A DNA stretch of 64,000 nt from Lepas anatifera (lineage: Eukaryota; Arthropoda; Thecostraca; Lepadidae): NCBI GenBank assembly GCA_034440635.1, contig JAOTON010000396.1:297501-361500 (forward strand), written 5' to 3'. Under the pieces are notes generated by a model, which worked only from the letters and a program-made list of their open reading frames with translations, searched no databases and was not told where the DNA came from. How positions within the stretch are numbered: position 1 is the first letter of the stretch; each line of letters opens with the position of its first letter. This document shows, one piece after another, positions 23,561 through 34,704 of this stretch. The position numbers and the translations under genes were made by a program.

Positions 23561-24212
23561 ACTAATTAATTTAAATGAAGAACTAGTTTTCACAATTTTT
23601 AGCCCTGTCCCACCATCCCCATCCAAACCACCGGCCTGTTCACCTTTTCTTTACTCTTAACTGGCACCGATCCTTGATAATATGGAACTCAATAAATGCG
23701 TTCAAAAGGTATCTCCCAAATTATTCCGGCAGGAAAAAATTTATTCTTCCAAAGTCACTATGCCACTCCTCGTTCCACGGCGACTGTGGGAGGCGAGTAA
23801 CTTAATCCGCGTTCAACCAGGGCTCACTTGTCACGAAAAAACCAGCTGGTATAACAAATGAATTTTCGACTCTAAAATTTCTTAACTTGCACATGTTAAC
23901 AGATATCACAGGCTCCGCTGATTTCTCTGATGTTAAGTACTTGTATGAGTTGGCCTATTTCCCCTTAAATCTATCTAAAACAGTCGTGTTTTGGCTAGTT
24001 CCGTGACATTTTGGTGATATTTTTTTGTTTTAATCGAGTTTTCCTTCTCCGTCAATGCTTGATTTGCATTTTTATTAAACCAAGATCCCCAAAAATGATA
24101 TGAACAAAGATATAGTACGTTTTGTAGGTTGCATTAAAAAGTGCCCTTTTTCTCCTGAGGTGCCCCTCAAAGTTGGTGTGCCCCCCATACCAAAGCTCTG
24201 GCTGAGCTCCTG

Positions 24213-25207
24213 CCGCCCCTAGTCCATAACTTTCACACCGAGTCCTCACTGCCGCCCTCGCCTTATCACTTGTATGTATGTATGTATGTATTTCAAGGAT
24301 CACCAACAGGCATGGGCACCCACTGACAGGTGAAATCAAAAGGTTTAAAACAACAAACATCAATACAGAAACAGGCACAGCCGATCGTCATTATCTCCTG
24401 TCACGTAAGTATAAAACAACGCGTTTCTTGAATTCGGTGACATTTTGATACCACACATCTACATCGCGGTTTGCATTTAAGAAGGCGTTGCACGCCTTCG
24501 GTATTCGGCAAAATAAACCGTTCCGGACGGTATTTATCCGGGCGTACATCACATGAAATGTAGCTCTGGTGCGGAGCTGCCGGGTGGGCACAGCCAGTGG
24601 GAGCTTAGAAAGCAGGAATGGAGAGCAGGAATGGAGAGAAAGCAAGAATGGAGACTTCCACTCTGATTCGCGCCACTCCTACTTCATGGCTATTGTCCCT
24701 GGCTCATCACTGCCGCCATCGACTTATGACTTTGCCCTGTTTTTTTGCCGTCCCGGCCAATCACTGTTGCCCCCAGCTTATCACTTCCATCCAAATGTGT
24801 ACTGTTCTTAGTCCATAACTACCGCCCTGGGCTCATCACTGCAGCACTGATTCTTACCGCCCGTGTTGCCGTGTTAGGCTAAAAAAGTAAGGGACGCTTG
24901 GGCAAAAATAAAGGGCATGCACAGGTACAGTGGAATTGCCATCTTTATTAATATTTACACGCGCTGTTTATCGGCGTTTTGCTCTCTTTTCACGTAGTTT
25001 TAGTTTAAAGTCCTTCGCTTTCATTTTAATTTCCATCCACTCCGTTATTCCGAAGTTAGAATCTAACCCCACAAAACTGATATGCTCCAATCGTGGACAG
25101 ATTTACAGCTCGGATTGGATTCTTTTAAGACGTGTATGGAGCTTTGGTATTTTGCCTAAAAAGTAAACATGTTTGGAAAAAGCTGTTAAATTCATGCCCA
25201 ACATTCA
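24213..25207. other. Unassigned sequence
   Basis: Contains a short (TATG)n run near 24271-24291 and a small GGAATGGAGA repeat near 24614-24655. Frames in 24391-25166 have no recognisable domain. Confidence 0.4.
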
Positions 25208-25222
25208 CCCATTAAGGCCCGG

Positions 25223-27223
25223 TGGGCCATTTTTGGATGGTCGTTTCAAAAGGGCCTGTGTGTATCGCTTTACACTCTATGATCGCTGGAATCATGTTGG
25301 CATGAAGTGAAAGCCCGATAGTTGCTGTTAAACCGAAAAAAATGCTGCGTTGCACCGTAAGATTCAAAATTTTAGGGTCTTAAATTCGGCCGTTTTTACC
25401 ATTCGTGACCTTAGACCATGGGCGTCGAACGCGGGGGGACGGGGGATGCGCCCCCCCGTTGGCCAACCGGGGGAGACGTCCCCCAAAAAAATTTGGGTCA
25501 ATCGTCATAAATGCTGTCAGGTAACGAATATGCTCAAAATTCGCCTCCCTGGTCAGCACCAGCCCGGGTCCGTCCCCCTGCGAAGATTTTGTGGCGGCGC
25601 CCCTGCCTTAGACTACTAATTTGCATATCATGGAAAAATGAGGGCAGCTGTGAATATGATAATACCAAAAATGCAAGAGAACTTATGGAACAGAATGATA
25701 TATATAATGAGTTTTGATCGGTGTGTGTAAAGCTGGGTTGACGCCGATATTTTGAGCGACCAATTTTGGACCGCCGGGCCACAGCGTCAAGTGCAAGTTG
25801 AGTTCGTTGCCGCGGAAACGCTGCGCGTGGCGGCATTGTTGTGGCATTGTTGTGCCGTAAACCTTGGCTGTGAACAGCGGCTATCGTGGATTCAGACCAG
25901 TAGCAGGGCGGCCAAATCACGTGACATCAAAACAATTTCAGGCCAGCTGATGACAAATCTGCCGATTCAGGAGATACCCGAAATAGCGTGTGTTATAAAA
26001 ACGACAGAGGCAACGGAGCCCAAAATCACACAAACATGGTTTTTGAAGAAAAAAATCGAGGGGCAAAGCGGTGGCAATGGAGGGCTGGGGAGGGGGAATT
26101 ACCCAGTTCCCCGCCCCGGGCCACCTTAGGACAGGGGCGGATGCAGGCCGACGGTTGGGGGCAACGGGAAAAAATCGTGAAACATGGTTTTTTTAAGGAA
26201 ATCTGTAAAAATCTGCAAAAATCAGGGGCTTTGGGGGCGACTGCCCCGTTGCCCCCCCCCCACATGGATCCGCCAGTGCCTTAGGGCAACAGAGGGCTAG
26301 AGGGGGCGTGGGGGAGGCAGCAGAGGGTGGGGGCAAATGCGTTTTTCGTCCCCCTGGACAATGGGTCCAAGCAGTGGCGATACAAGGAAGTTGGGGAGGC
26401 TCAAGCCCCCTAGTTCCACGGGCGGATCCAGAACCGCCGATCGTGAATAGGGGGGGCACCAGAGTCGGATCAAGCCCGAAGCTTGGGGGGCAATGGAGCC
26501 CAAAATCGTGACAAAATATGATTTTTTAAGAAAATCTAGGGGAAAAGCGGTGGCAACGGAGGGTGGGGGTGCCCCGTTTGTCTCCCCGGGTGAGCCACTT
26601 GGCCCTGGGGGCGCCAAATCCTGTCGCGGGCGCCGATTTTCGCATCCTGAGGGGGAAGCGAAAGTTTGGTCTTTGGTTCCGAAAAAATCCTGGCATTTCC
26701 CGGGACGTCTCCAACACGGTCAACATCTGATATCTGTGACCTCGTTTGACCTTGAAGATATTGACCAAGGTCAATGAAACTTTGTAAAAATGTAAAACAG
26801 CTCGGCCACCACTAACCCTCAAACGCACGTTTTTTTAACTTTCTTGGTTTCCGAGACCTTAGGGGGCCTACCAGCCCCCTCCAGTGCGCGTAAGTTTCAG
26901 ACTCCCTTCAGTGCGCATGTTCAACGTTTCGCATATATCTGTCATTGTTTCTGCGGACGAATGGAATATCACGTGCCTTGAACGCCTTGAAATATGCGAA
27001 CTGTGCCGTTCGGTACAAGCGCGTTGAAATTCAATGAAATAATACTTTTCAAAAACATTGTATTTACTGAGTAGAGGCTACGAGGAGCTCTCATTCAGCA
27101 CGCAGCACAACATACAGAAAATTGCATACTCTACTTCATTCGTCAACGGCTTCTGATGCAAAACTAGCGATCCCTTGAATTGCACCTACATGCCATCAAA
27201 GCTAACTATCCAAACTATCCAAA
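25223..27223. other. Interior of the piggyBac element: inserted fragments
   Basis: Contains GC-rich G/C-run sequences, a partial direct repeat (GGAGCCCAAAATC at 26016 and 26492 with similar following sequence), a lone GGGCGGATCCAG end at 26420, and the 147-bp MITE. Residual transposase N-terminal coding sequence was not recognised. Confidence 0.5.
26132..26278 (+). mobile_element. 147-bp hAT/P-like MITE with 8-bp target duplication
   Basis: The left terminus CAGGGGCGGATGCAGG and right terminus CATGGATCCGCCAGTG are inverted with few mismatches. The flanks CCTTAGGA (26124-26131) and CCTTAGGG (26279-26286) match at 7 of 8 bases. Eight-base duplications are typical of hAT and P-type transposition. 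Non-coding. Confidence 0.8.
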
Positions 27224-28255
27224 CTGCTTGACGAGCTGAAAGGACGTGGTCTGGGCGCCAGTGGGACTGTTCGTGAGAACAGGCTGGACAAGTGCCCTGT
27301 CACGCCTCTGAAGGATATGACAAGGGGCAAACGCGGAGCCTACGAGCAGCACTTCGACACGACTTCAGAAGTCCTTCTGGTGCGCTGGAAAGACAATAAA
27401 GTGGTGAACGTGATGACCAACTTTGACACGGCTGTACCCGTGACCACGACGAAGCGCTATGACTGAGGCGTGAAGGGACGGGTGCATAGGCGGATCCAGG
27501 GGGCAAGGGGGCACGTGCCCCCCCCAATCGACCCTCGGCGCCCCCTGAAAGGTTGATGGCGCCCCCCTGAAATGTCGCTTCCCACCCCCCCCCAGGATGT
27601 GAAAGTCAGCGCCCACCGATAGGATTTGGCGCCCACCGATAGGATTTGGCGCCCACCTGATGGCTTTTTCCGGTCATAAGTGGCGCCCCCCTGGTCCGGA
27701 TGGCGCCCCCCGGTCCGGATGGCGCCCCCGGGAAGGTGCCCCCCCCGATCGGCAATCCTGGATCCGCCTATGGACGGGTGGATGTGCCACTGCCCAGCCT
27801 GCTAAAGACGTACAACGCTGGCATGGGAGGCGTAGACCTCCATGACTGGTTGCCGGGCAAGTACGAGATCTCGATTAGAGGAAAGAAGTGGTACTGGTGT
27901 CTGATCACGAGAGCTCTCGACATGGCGGTAGTCAACAGCTGGTTGCTTCACCGCTCTGCAGTGGCTCGACAACAGCAACTGACGCTGCTTCAGTTTCGCC
28001 GGGACATCGTCACTCATGGCGGCTGCCGGTGCCAACAACGGAGCTGTGGAGAAGCCGATTAGCTTCAAGCGCACGCACGCCACTTGGATTCCTAGAAGCC
28101 TCCGGTACCATGTCGTGGGTCACCTGCCTGGTGTCCTAAGCTCCCGCCGTCGCTGTCAGCGGGAGAGCTGCAAACGGAGGTCTTCCAAGAAGTGCGTCAA
28201 GTGTGATGTGCCTCTGAGCCTGCCCTGCTTTGCAGCGTATCATCAGAGCGTGTAA
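27224..28255 (+). pseudogene. piggyBac transposase C-terminal part, broken
   Basis: The first segment (27224-27466) reads LLDELKGRGLGASGTV..., then GKRGAY, VLLVRWKDNKVV and KRYD, ending in TGA; these match the piggyBac domain around RWxDxKxV. A 288-bp MITE interrupts it at 27485. The second segment (from about 27776) reads YNAGMGGVDLHD, ISIRGKKWYW and AVVNSWLLHRSA, which includes the final conserved Asp of the DDD catalytic set in GGVDLHD. A frameshift between about 28015 and 28062 precedes a C-terminal Cys/His-rich domain (CxRESCKRRSSKKCVKCDVPL...CF) ending at TAA 28253-28255. In-frame stop, frameshift, insertion and lack of the N-terminal half make it non-functional. Confidence 0.93.
27485..27772 (+). 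mobile_element. 288-bp MITE inserted in the piggyBac gene
   Basis: Perfect 16-bp terminal inverted repeat CATAGGCGGATCCAGG, flanked by a perfect 8-bp duplication GACGGGTG (27477-27484 and 27773-27780). The interior has several GGCGCCCCCCTGGT-like tandem words. Removing it with one duplication restores collinearity of the transposase frame apart from an older stop. The 8-bp duplication fits hAT- or P-type elements; the CATAG start would suit P-type. Confidence 0.93.
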
Positions 28256-28971
28256 GCGAAGCGGGCCAGCTGGAATATGTTTTGAGGCGGGAGAGTGATT
28301 GGCTGTTCAGGCTGTCTGCTACTCGAAATATATTTCAAGACCCCATAAAGTGTTGCTATCCTTTGCCTAGTTCGCAGCCCAGTAATAGAGTGTCAGCATT
28401 CAGCAATGCTTCTTTGTTGCATATTCGTGCAAAACTAGTTTATGGATTTTGACACATGTAGCCTGCAATACACATTACTGCCAGTTGGCTGGGCAGATAT
28501 CAATACTGTTCTTGCTATTTAAGGTGGCAATTTAAAGAACAAATAACATGAAATTGTCCCGCAGTCACAGTTCTGTAGTTAGATTTTGTTCATGGCCGAG
28601 AGGGAGGGTAACTGACGGTACCAGCGTTCATAAGTATACAATCACTATGCCGCAACCACTCGAAACTTTCCTGGTCCTGCAGTGTGACCGTCCATGCATA
28701 TCCTTACATCTACGCCCATTGAGCAAATTAAAACGGTCATAAATCTGACACATGCGCCATTTGAAAACGTGACGCCTGCCCTTCGGCTACGCGGCCGTCC
28801 GGTCAGTCGGCGGCTGCGCGTAGGGTCATCGCTGGGGCCGGCGGGCCATTTTTGGACGCAACTATATTTCAAAAACTATAAAGGCCAAGATTTTGACATT
28901 TTCAGGATTTCTTATTGCCGTTATCGGAAGACTGCAAAATATTACGGAAAAAATTCCAACGTGAACTTGGT
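28256..28971. other. 3' part of the piggyBac element
   Basis: Non-coding sequence between the transposase pseudogene and the right terminal repeat, ending in subterminal sequence GCCGGCGGGCCATTTTTGGA that mirrors the left end. Confidence 0.5.
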
Positions 28972-28990
28972 CCGGGCCTTAATGGGTTAA

Positions 28991-30910
28991 AGGCAATGTG
29001 GCACCTTAATAAGGTGATTTTAACTTAGACCGCCAAGTTGTAAAGCATGCCCGAAAACCTGGTGCTTAATATAGGTAATTTGTTTTGAAACTCAAATTTC
29101 CGTGGAGAAAAACTAAAAGCCTACCTGAAATGTATCCCAAATGCATCCCAGCCAGGCGACCACAGTTGTCAGCTGTTGGTGTGACGACAGCGCTGACGTC
29201 ACGGTGGGTAATCAGCCACTTAAAGTCATTGAAGCCTGTTGAATATGGTAGTAGTTTCCAGATAATGACGTCATCCACAGGCAATTTTATTTGTCACACT
29301 AAAGGAACATTTTAAAAATCGAAATATTGAGCTTATTGTAAATTTGTCGGGGAAATCATGGACGTTTTCAGGATTTTCGGCTAAAAATACCCCTAGTTAC
29401 ACTAAATTCCTGGATTAGACCAAGGTGCCACATTCCCTTTAAAATATAATGTCCCTGTGCTATAAAAGGCAAAAAAGCGAAACAGATTTGGTACAATGAG
29501 GGGATGCCGCCCTCGCAACGCCGCTGCCCCTATGGGGTACCGCCCCCCCCAAACCGGCTAAGCATCCCCCATAGATTTTAGGAAAATTACACCCTTGATC
29601 GCAGGGGCCCTTTTCGACCGGTCTCCCAGCGAAATCCCGGTTACGTCCCCGGAATAACGTGGTTTTATTCCCCATGGCTGGAAACCGCCTTCCATGTCCG
29701 ATCTGACACCGTGGTGATGATCCTTTTACACCCACGTCAATATTCTCTGTAATTGGGCAAGTGTGCCTCTCGGTAGTGGCCCGGATAAAATAAAACAAAT
29801 AAAATAAGAAGGGAGGGTCCGCCGACCCCCTCCTCTCCCCTTGGCTACGCCACTGGAATCGGTGTGTGGCGTGGAAAGCCTCAAAACAACGTCTTGAGCG
29901 ATTTAAAATCGGAAATGCGACTACTCATTTGTTTTTCTCCTCACGCGCGGCGGCACTTGAATGGGCGGTGCCAGCTACAAATTATAAGGAGCATGGTGCG
30001 GGATTAGGCCGCAGCACAGCACGAATATCCGTTGCTTTCTCATGGGCACAATTATTATATTTTTAAAACACAAAGCCCAAAGTTGTCTGATGACTCCATT
30101 CATTTAAACGCGTGCTTGGCATCCAATGAAGAAAGCAGCAAAGCTGAAGGATACATTCAGATAAGCAGCCTGCCCGCGCAGCCCCGCCGTTTTTCCGCTA
30201 TCCTTGAAAAACCTTATGGAGACCATCGGTGTTCCTTTTGGACGGGCGAGGGTTAAGCACAAGCTACGTTTCCTAGATATTGGCAATGATTTCGCTTCCC
30301 TTGTAAACTAGTTTGAATAGATGCACAGCTACCACATGTTACCTTTTTGAACCTGCTTTACTACGTATAGCAGTTATGAACAGTTCTGATCTACATATGT
30401 ACAGTCTCAACAAATTCAGGAAGACATTACAGCATGCACCGTGCATTTTCAAAAAGAAGTCCAGCAGTGAACTTTTTCTTTTTCTTTCTGGAAGACATGA
30501 TCAAGGAAACAACGACGAGTGTAGCTGCACTCGATGTCACTGCTTCTGAGACAACGGCGACACGGCAATAAACATTTTGGAGAACGTGCTTTTTCGGCTT
30601 TGGTCGCAAGTGGCAGTTACCAAATTTCCATGGTTATTCTGCCGTCTAAATATGACCTCATGCGGCATTGGCGGACGCAGGGGGGGGGGGCATTCCGGCC
30701 ATGACCCCCTAATAGGTCTGTGGAGCACCCAAATTGCACGTCCCACCCCCCCCCGAGGAGCGGTTTACGAGGTGACCTCCCCCATTGGAAAAACATGGCA
30801 AAATATGTGTTATGCTGTAAAAGTCACAGATATGATTGCAAAGGCTCTGATATCTCAGAAAAAATATTCGTGGTTACCCTTCCACGGATTTCATGGACAA
30901 TATTTGCCCT
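28991..30910. other. Unassigned sequence with scattered transposon ends
   Basis: Ends recognised singly: TTGGCTACGCCACTGG at 29841 (hAT-like right end), GGGCGAGGGTTAA at 30243 (TTAA-element right end with CCTTATGGAGACCATCGG before it), and TTGGCGGACGCAGGGGGG at 30665. Partners were not located. Frames at 28548-30966 overlap on both strands and show no recognisable domain. Confidence 0.45.
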
Positions 30911-30914
30911 TTAA

Positions 30915-32922
30915 CTCTCGCCCCAGCGGGGTCAAGAATGGCCCCCTTAGGTTTTTTTCCGAATAACAGAAAAACTGTGAGGCGCAGCACCGTGGTTGAG
31001 AGGTTTACTTCTCAACCCATCATTTTTTCACCATCCCTGGATTTTTTAACCCCGAATCACACTAGGTCAGGTCACCAGGTAAGGTCAACCAGGGTCACCT
31101 CACTTTAAATTTTGAGCTCCACCGTAGCTGCATTTTGCCGATCCATTTGAAAATTGCTGCACTTGATGACCCCTCCAGGCTCTAAAAAAATTTCATCCAG
31201 GATATTACGAATTTGCGACCTGAGTTCAGGTCACGAGGTGACCTCTCCCATAGAAAAACATGGGGAAAAGCTCCCTTATGGTCTAAAAGTCACAAAGAAT
31301 GATAAATGCTCAGATTGATCAGAAAAGCATTCTTGATCACCCTCTCACGGATTCCAGGGGCAATATTTTCCCTTAACATATGTGAGGTAATCACAGATCA
31401 CCAAGGGTCAAAAACAATACTTTTACTATAAATTTTGACCTAATTAAGCTGGAGCGCTGAATCAAACGTAATCGTATATGTCTCGTCATTGGCTTTCATT
31501 TGATATACGGAAAGGTCACTTTGTGACCTTTCGTGACCTTAGGTCACGTTAGGTCACGAGGAGCCCTCTGGAGGTCAAACCACTGGCGGGGGTCAACATA
31601 TTTCACATGGCGGAGAAAGCCCTGGAATTTTGCTATCAAATCTACCTTACCAGATCTCAATAACTCTAATGGCATGGAAGTTCTGCCCAAGTTTCTTAAC
31701 ATGCACCCCGCTGGGGGGGGGCGTTTTTCGCCCCCCCTACGTATCTCATTTCTCACGAAAGCTGGCGAAAAATTACGGCCGGTGTTCGAAAGCCCTTGAC
31801 AAGACGAACATATTTTATAAAAAAATTATGTCAGGTCAATATTGAGGTCAGCATAGGTCAAAGAAGGTTCCATAGGCTTACAACAGAGCAGTGTACGTTT
31901 CTCTCTCTAGATCTGTACTCAGTGGAGCTACAGCAAATCTTTATGCATAATTCGATTCCTCTAATCTCAGCAAATTGAATGATGTATAATATGACCTTGC
32001 TAGATCAAATAGTGAAAATGACCTGACCTCAAGCTAGGTCAGGGTCACAGAGTGACCTGGTATGGTCATGCTGCATATCAATCGACTCCCTGTGACAATA
32101 TAAGCACAATTTAAGCAAAATGGGAGCTTTATCTCAATTCAGTCAGAAGAAATTGGCAAAACAATCACTCTATGTTCCTGTGACCTGACATGACCTTTGA
32201 GAGGTCAGATGCTGAAAAACTCATGTTTATGGCCAAGATCGTGGTAAGGATATACGGTTTGAGGATTTTCAGCTTTATCTATCCAGTATTTACTGAAAAC
32301 AAGCCCATTCTATTTTTCACCATAGACTTAAAATGGGGTGACCAAAAAATTGATCCCACCTTAGGTCAACAATATCGAAATTCTGAGATAGCAGATTTGT
32401 AGACCCTTATGGCCTTATCATATTGTGAAGATTTGAAACTGTTTGGTTGGCAGATGTTCTTTAGGCGCCGCTTCAAACTCGTGATTTTAGGTTTTGATGT
32501 AGGGTCACTTGACCTTGAATAGCTCCTTGACCTGACATGACCTTACCTAAAGAATTTGGTCAGGTGTGTAAAATTGATCAGGGATAAGGTACCGTGAGTT
32601 TTGTTGTTCCGCGTCTCTTCGTTTTTGCGTTATCTGGGGAAAACCAGGAGGTGGGGGCGAAATTCTCCCCCCTCCCCAGCGGGGCACGTGTTAAGCATTG
32701 CTTATTTTAGTGCAAATAGCCTATCGTAACACAACTCGACTTCTGAAAGTCAAACCATTGACCTGAACGTTTTAACATTTTCGGTAAAGTCATGCTGAAA
32801 TTACACGAGCCTTCCAATGCACTTCGAAGATTTTCACTAACCCCCATATTTTCGGAATTAGAGGGGCCATCGATGACCCCCGGTGTGGCGAAGGTGGCAC
32901 CGGACCCCTGCTTGGGCACGGG
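30915..32922 (+). mobile_element. piggyBac-type (TTAA) MITE, copy E4
   Basis: TTAA at 30911-30914 and 32923-32926. The left end is CTCTCGCCCCAGCGGGG; the right end on the complement reads CCCGTGCCCAAGCAGGGG. Collinear in reverse with E1 (16440-17789) once the nested element E5 is removed. AGGTCA/TGACCT words recur throughout, including TGACCTTTCGTGACCTTAGG at 31519. No transposase. Confidence 0.8.
31700..32690. mobile_element. TTAA MITE nested in E4 (E5)
   Basis: TTAA at 31696-31699 and 32691-32694. Termini CATGCACCCCGCTGGGG and, on the complement, CACGTGCCCCGCTGGGG. E4 sequence resumes on the far side (TTATTTTAGTGCAAATAGCC), matching E1 across the corresponding uninterrupted site (complement of 16645-16680). 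This establishes the order: E4 inserted first, E5 later. Confidence 0.87.
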
Positions 32923-32926
32923 TTAA

Positions 32927-33426
32927 CTTATTGGAGGTCATCAAAGGTCACCAGGGGTAAAAAGCAGTATATTGACGATAACTTCTGACCCTAATCAGGC
33001 TGGGGCGTCGAATTAAACTTCATCGTGTTTGTCCCGTTACTGGCTTTCATTTGATATTAGCAAGACCATTTTGTCACTTCCCTCAGGTCGGGAGGTCATT
33101 ATGTTCCACATAGCGGAGAAAGCCGTGGAATATTCCTATAAACTTTACTTTGCCTCGATAGATCTAATGGCATGAGAGCTATGCTCATTTGGCGTAATCG
33201 TTACATTTTTTTAGTGAAAGTGGCCCGACCCAACATAGATTAACTTCTGGAGGTCGAACCATTAACCTGAGTAAAACATATGGAGTAAACCCATACTAAA
33301 TTAACATGGGCTTCCCAAGCCACCTACAGATTTGCTTCAACCCCAATATTTTTGGAGGCAGAGAGGGGCGATTGATGCCCACCGGTGGGGTAAAGGTGGC
33401 ACCGGATCCCCATTGGGGCGCGGGTT
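32927..33426 (+). mobile_element. Truncated copy of the E1/E4 family
   Basis: Starts immediately after E4 with sequence equivalent to E4's interior (GGTCACCAGGGGTAAAAA, GGCTTTCATTTGATAT, CATAGCGGAGAAAGCC) and ends with CATTGGGGCGCGGGTTAA, a family right terminus. The left terminus is absent. It probably arose by deletion or unequal exchange. Confidence 0.65.
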
Positions 33427-33919
33427 AAAAAGACCCCCGATGGCAGCAGCCCTACCCCCGGTTAGGCGGAAGTGGCACCTGATGCCCGAGTTGGAAGGGA
33501 AATGCAAATCAGGAAAACAATCTTTACAATTGCATTTTTTGAGCATATCGTTGGGAATTCTACTGCGATGGAACTCCCCTGGAACTATAGAAGGGCATGT
33601 AATCTCTAACAGCAGCATCCATGGGGGATACCGGTTCTCCGATGGGAAAGGCGGAGCACTCGGAAGAGTGGCACCTTTTTGTACCTGATTCGTTTGCAAA
33701 CATCAGCGAGAACAAACATTTGTACTTACAAACGCAAGCGAGTACAAACATGTGTGCATACCAATATTTCCGCTTTTGGACATAAGTTTTTGCGGTACTC
33801 AGCTCAACGAAACCTTTCAATAAGTTTATCGTCATTTCATGGAATGTTAAAAAATTATTAGTTGGTACATTTCTAGTACCAGTTGATGCAGTGTAGTTTG
33901 CCTATCTCCTCGAATTGGG
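33427..33919. other. Unassigned sequence
   Basis: CCCCCGGTTAGGCGGAAGTGGCACC at 33455 resembles the inner TIR of the E1/E4 family, so part of this is element debris. The remainder is unrecognised. Confidence 0.35.
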
Positions 33920-34070
33920 GGCACAGCAGCAGCGTAGCTGGCTGCCACGCAGCCGGCCCGGGTTCAAGGCCCGGCAACTTCCCTGAACAAGGAGCAAGCT
34001 GGCTCCCGAGAAAACCTTCCAACAGGGTAGGAGTTGGAGACGCCATATGACCCTGGCAGTTGGTGTGGCG
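33920..34070 (+). mobile_element. tRNA-derived SINE (candidate)
   Basis: A pol III type 2 promoter layout: a GTAGCTGGCTGCC segment near 33934 in the A-box position and GGTTCAAGGCC at 33961-33971 as a B box (consensus GGTTCRANNCC), embedded in a GC stem (GGCCCGGG...CCCGG) like a tRNA T arm. It has no intact tRNA cloverleaf. The tail after 33985 is the likely non-tRNA body. No RNA-polymerase III terminator or target duplication was identified. Confidence 0.45.
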
Positions 34071-34704
34071 ATAACAGGGGCGCAGCCAGACCTTTGGTAT
34101 GGGAGCACACCACTTTTGAGGGACATCCCGGGAGAAAAAGGGCACTTTTTTAACGTAATCTAAAAAAGTTACTATATCTTAATTTATATCAACTTTTGGG
34201 TACTTTTGGTTGAAGAAAAATGTCAATGGAGCATTGACGGAGAAGGAAAAAATGATTAAAACCGGAAAGAAGTGTCACCGAAACATCATGAAAGTAGCCA
34301 AAACACGACTGTTTCGGATACATTCAAGCCAACTCATGCAAGTACTTAACATCAGAGAAATCAGTATAACCTGTGATATATGTCGCTATGTGCAAGGTAA
34401 GACATTGGAGTCGAAACATCATTTGTTATGCCCTCTGGTTTTGCCCTGACGAGTGAGCCCTGGTTGAAGGCGGGTTAAGTTCCTCAGTCCCCACAATGGC
34501 CGTGGGAGGAGTGGGCTAGTAACATTGGAAGAATACAATTCTGCTGCCAGAATAATTTTGGAGATACCTTTTTAACGTATTTATTAAGTTCCATATTTTC
34601 AAAGACCGGTCCTAGTTGGAGTAAGGAATAGGCGAACAGGTCAGTGGTTTGGTTGGAAATGGTGTGACAGGGCTGAAAATTGTGAAAACTAGTTCTTCAT
34701 TTAA

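Larger units (their letters stand above)
18317..24212 (+). mobile_element. hAT-like satellite-carrying element, left copy
   Basis: Left end CAGGGGCGCAGCCAG at 18317; right end CTGGCTGAGCTCCTG ending at 24212, its inverse with two or three changes. Collinear in reverse orientation with 34075-38522, including both termini, the minisatellite and the AT-rich end segment. A partial second left end (GGGGTGCAGCCAGGGGGC, from about 18836) and a duplication of roughly 19780-21455 at 22680-23460 make this copy longer. CAGGGGCG ends suggest hAT-type mobilisation; no transposase is present. Target duplication is unclear here. Confidence 0.75.
25208..28986 (+). mobile_element. Decayed piggyBac transposon
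   Basis: A perfect 15-bp terminal inverted repeat, CCCATTAAGGCCCGG at 25208-25222 and CCGGGCCTTAATGGG at 28972-28986. The right flank is TTAA (28987-28990) and the left flank TTCA (25204-25207), a one-base decay of TTAA. GTGGGCCATTTTTGGA near both ends extends the terminal similarity. Inside are the C-terminal half of a piggyBac transposase, broken, and at least two smaller insertions. The 5' transposase half is missing or replaced by other elements (25.4-27.2 kb). Confidence 0.9.

Noticed and set aside
25752..26617. Overlapping Pro/Gly-rich frames on both strands
   Set aside because: They read through GC-rich MITE ends and G/C runs inside the piggyBac element. Mutual overlap and lack of domains argue against coding.
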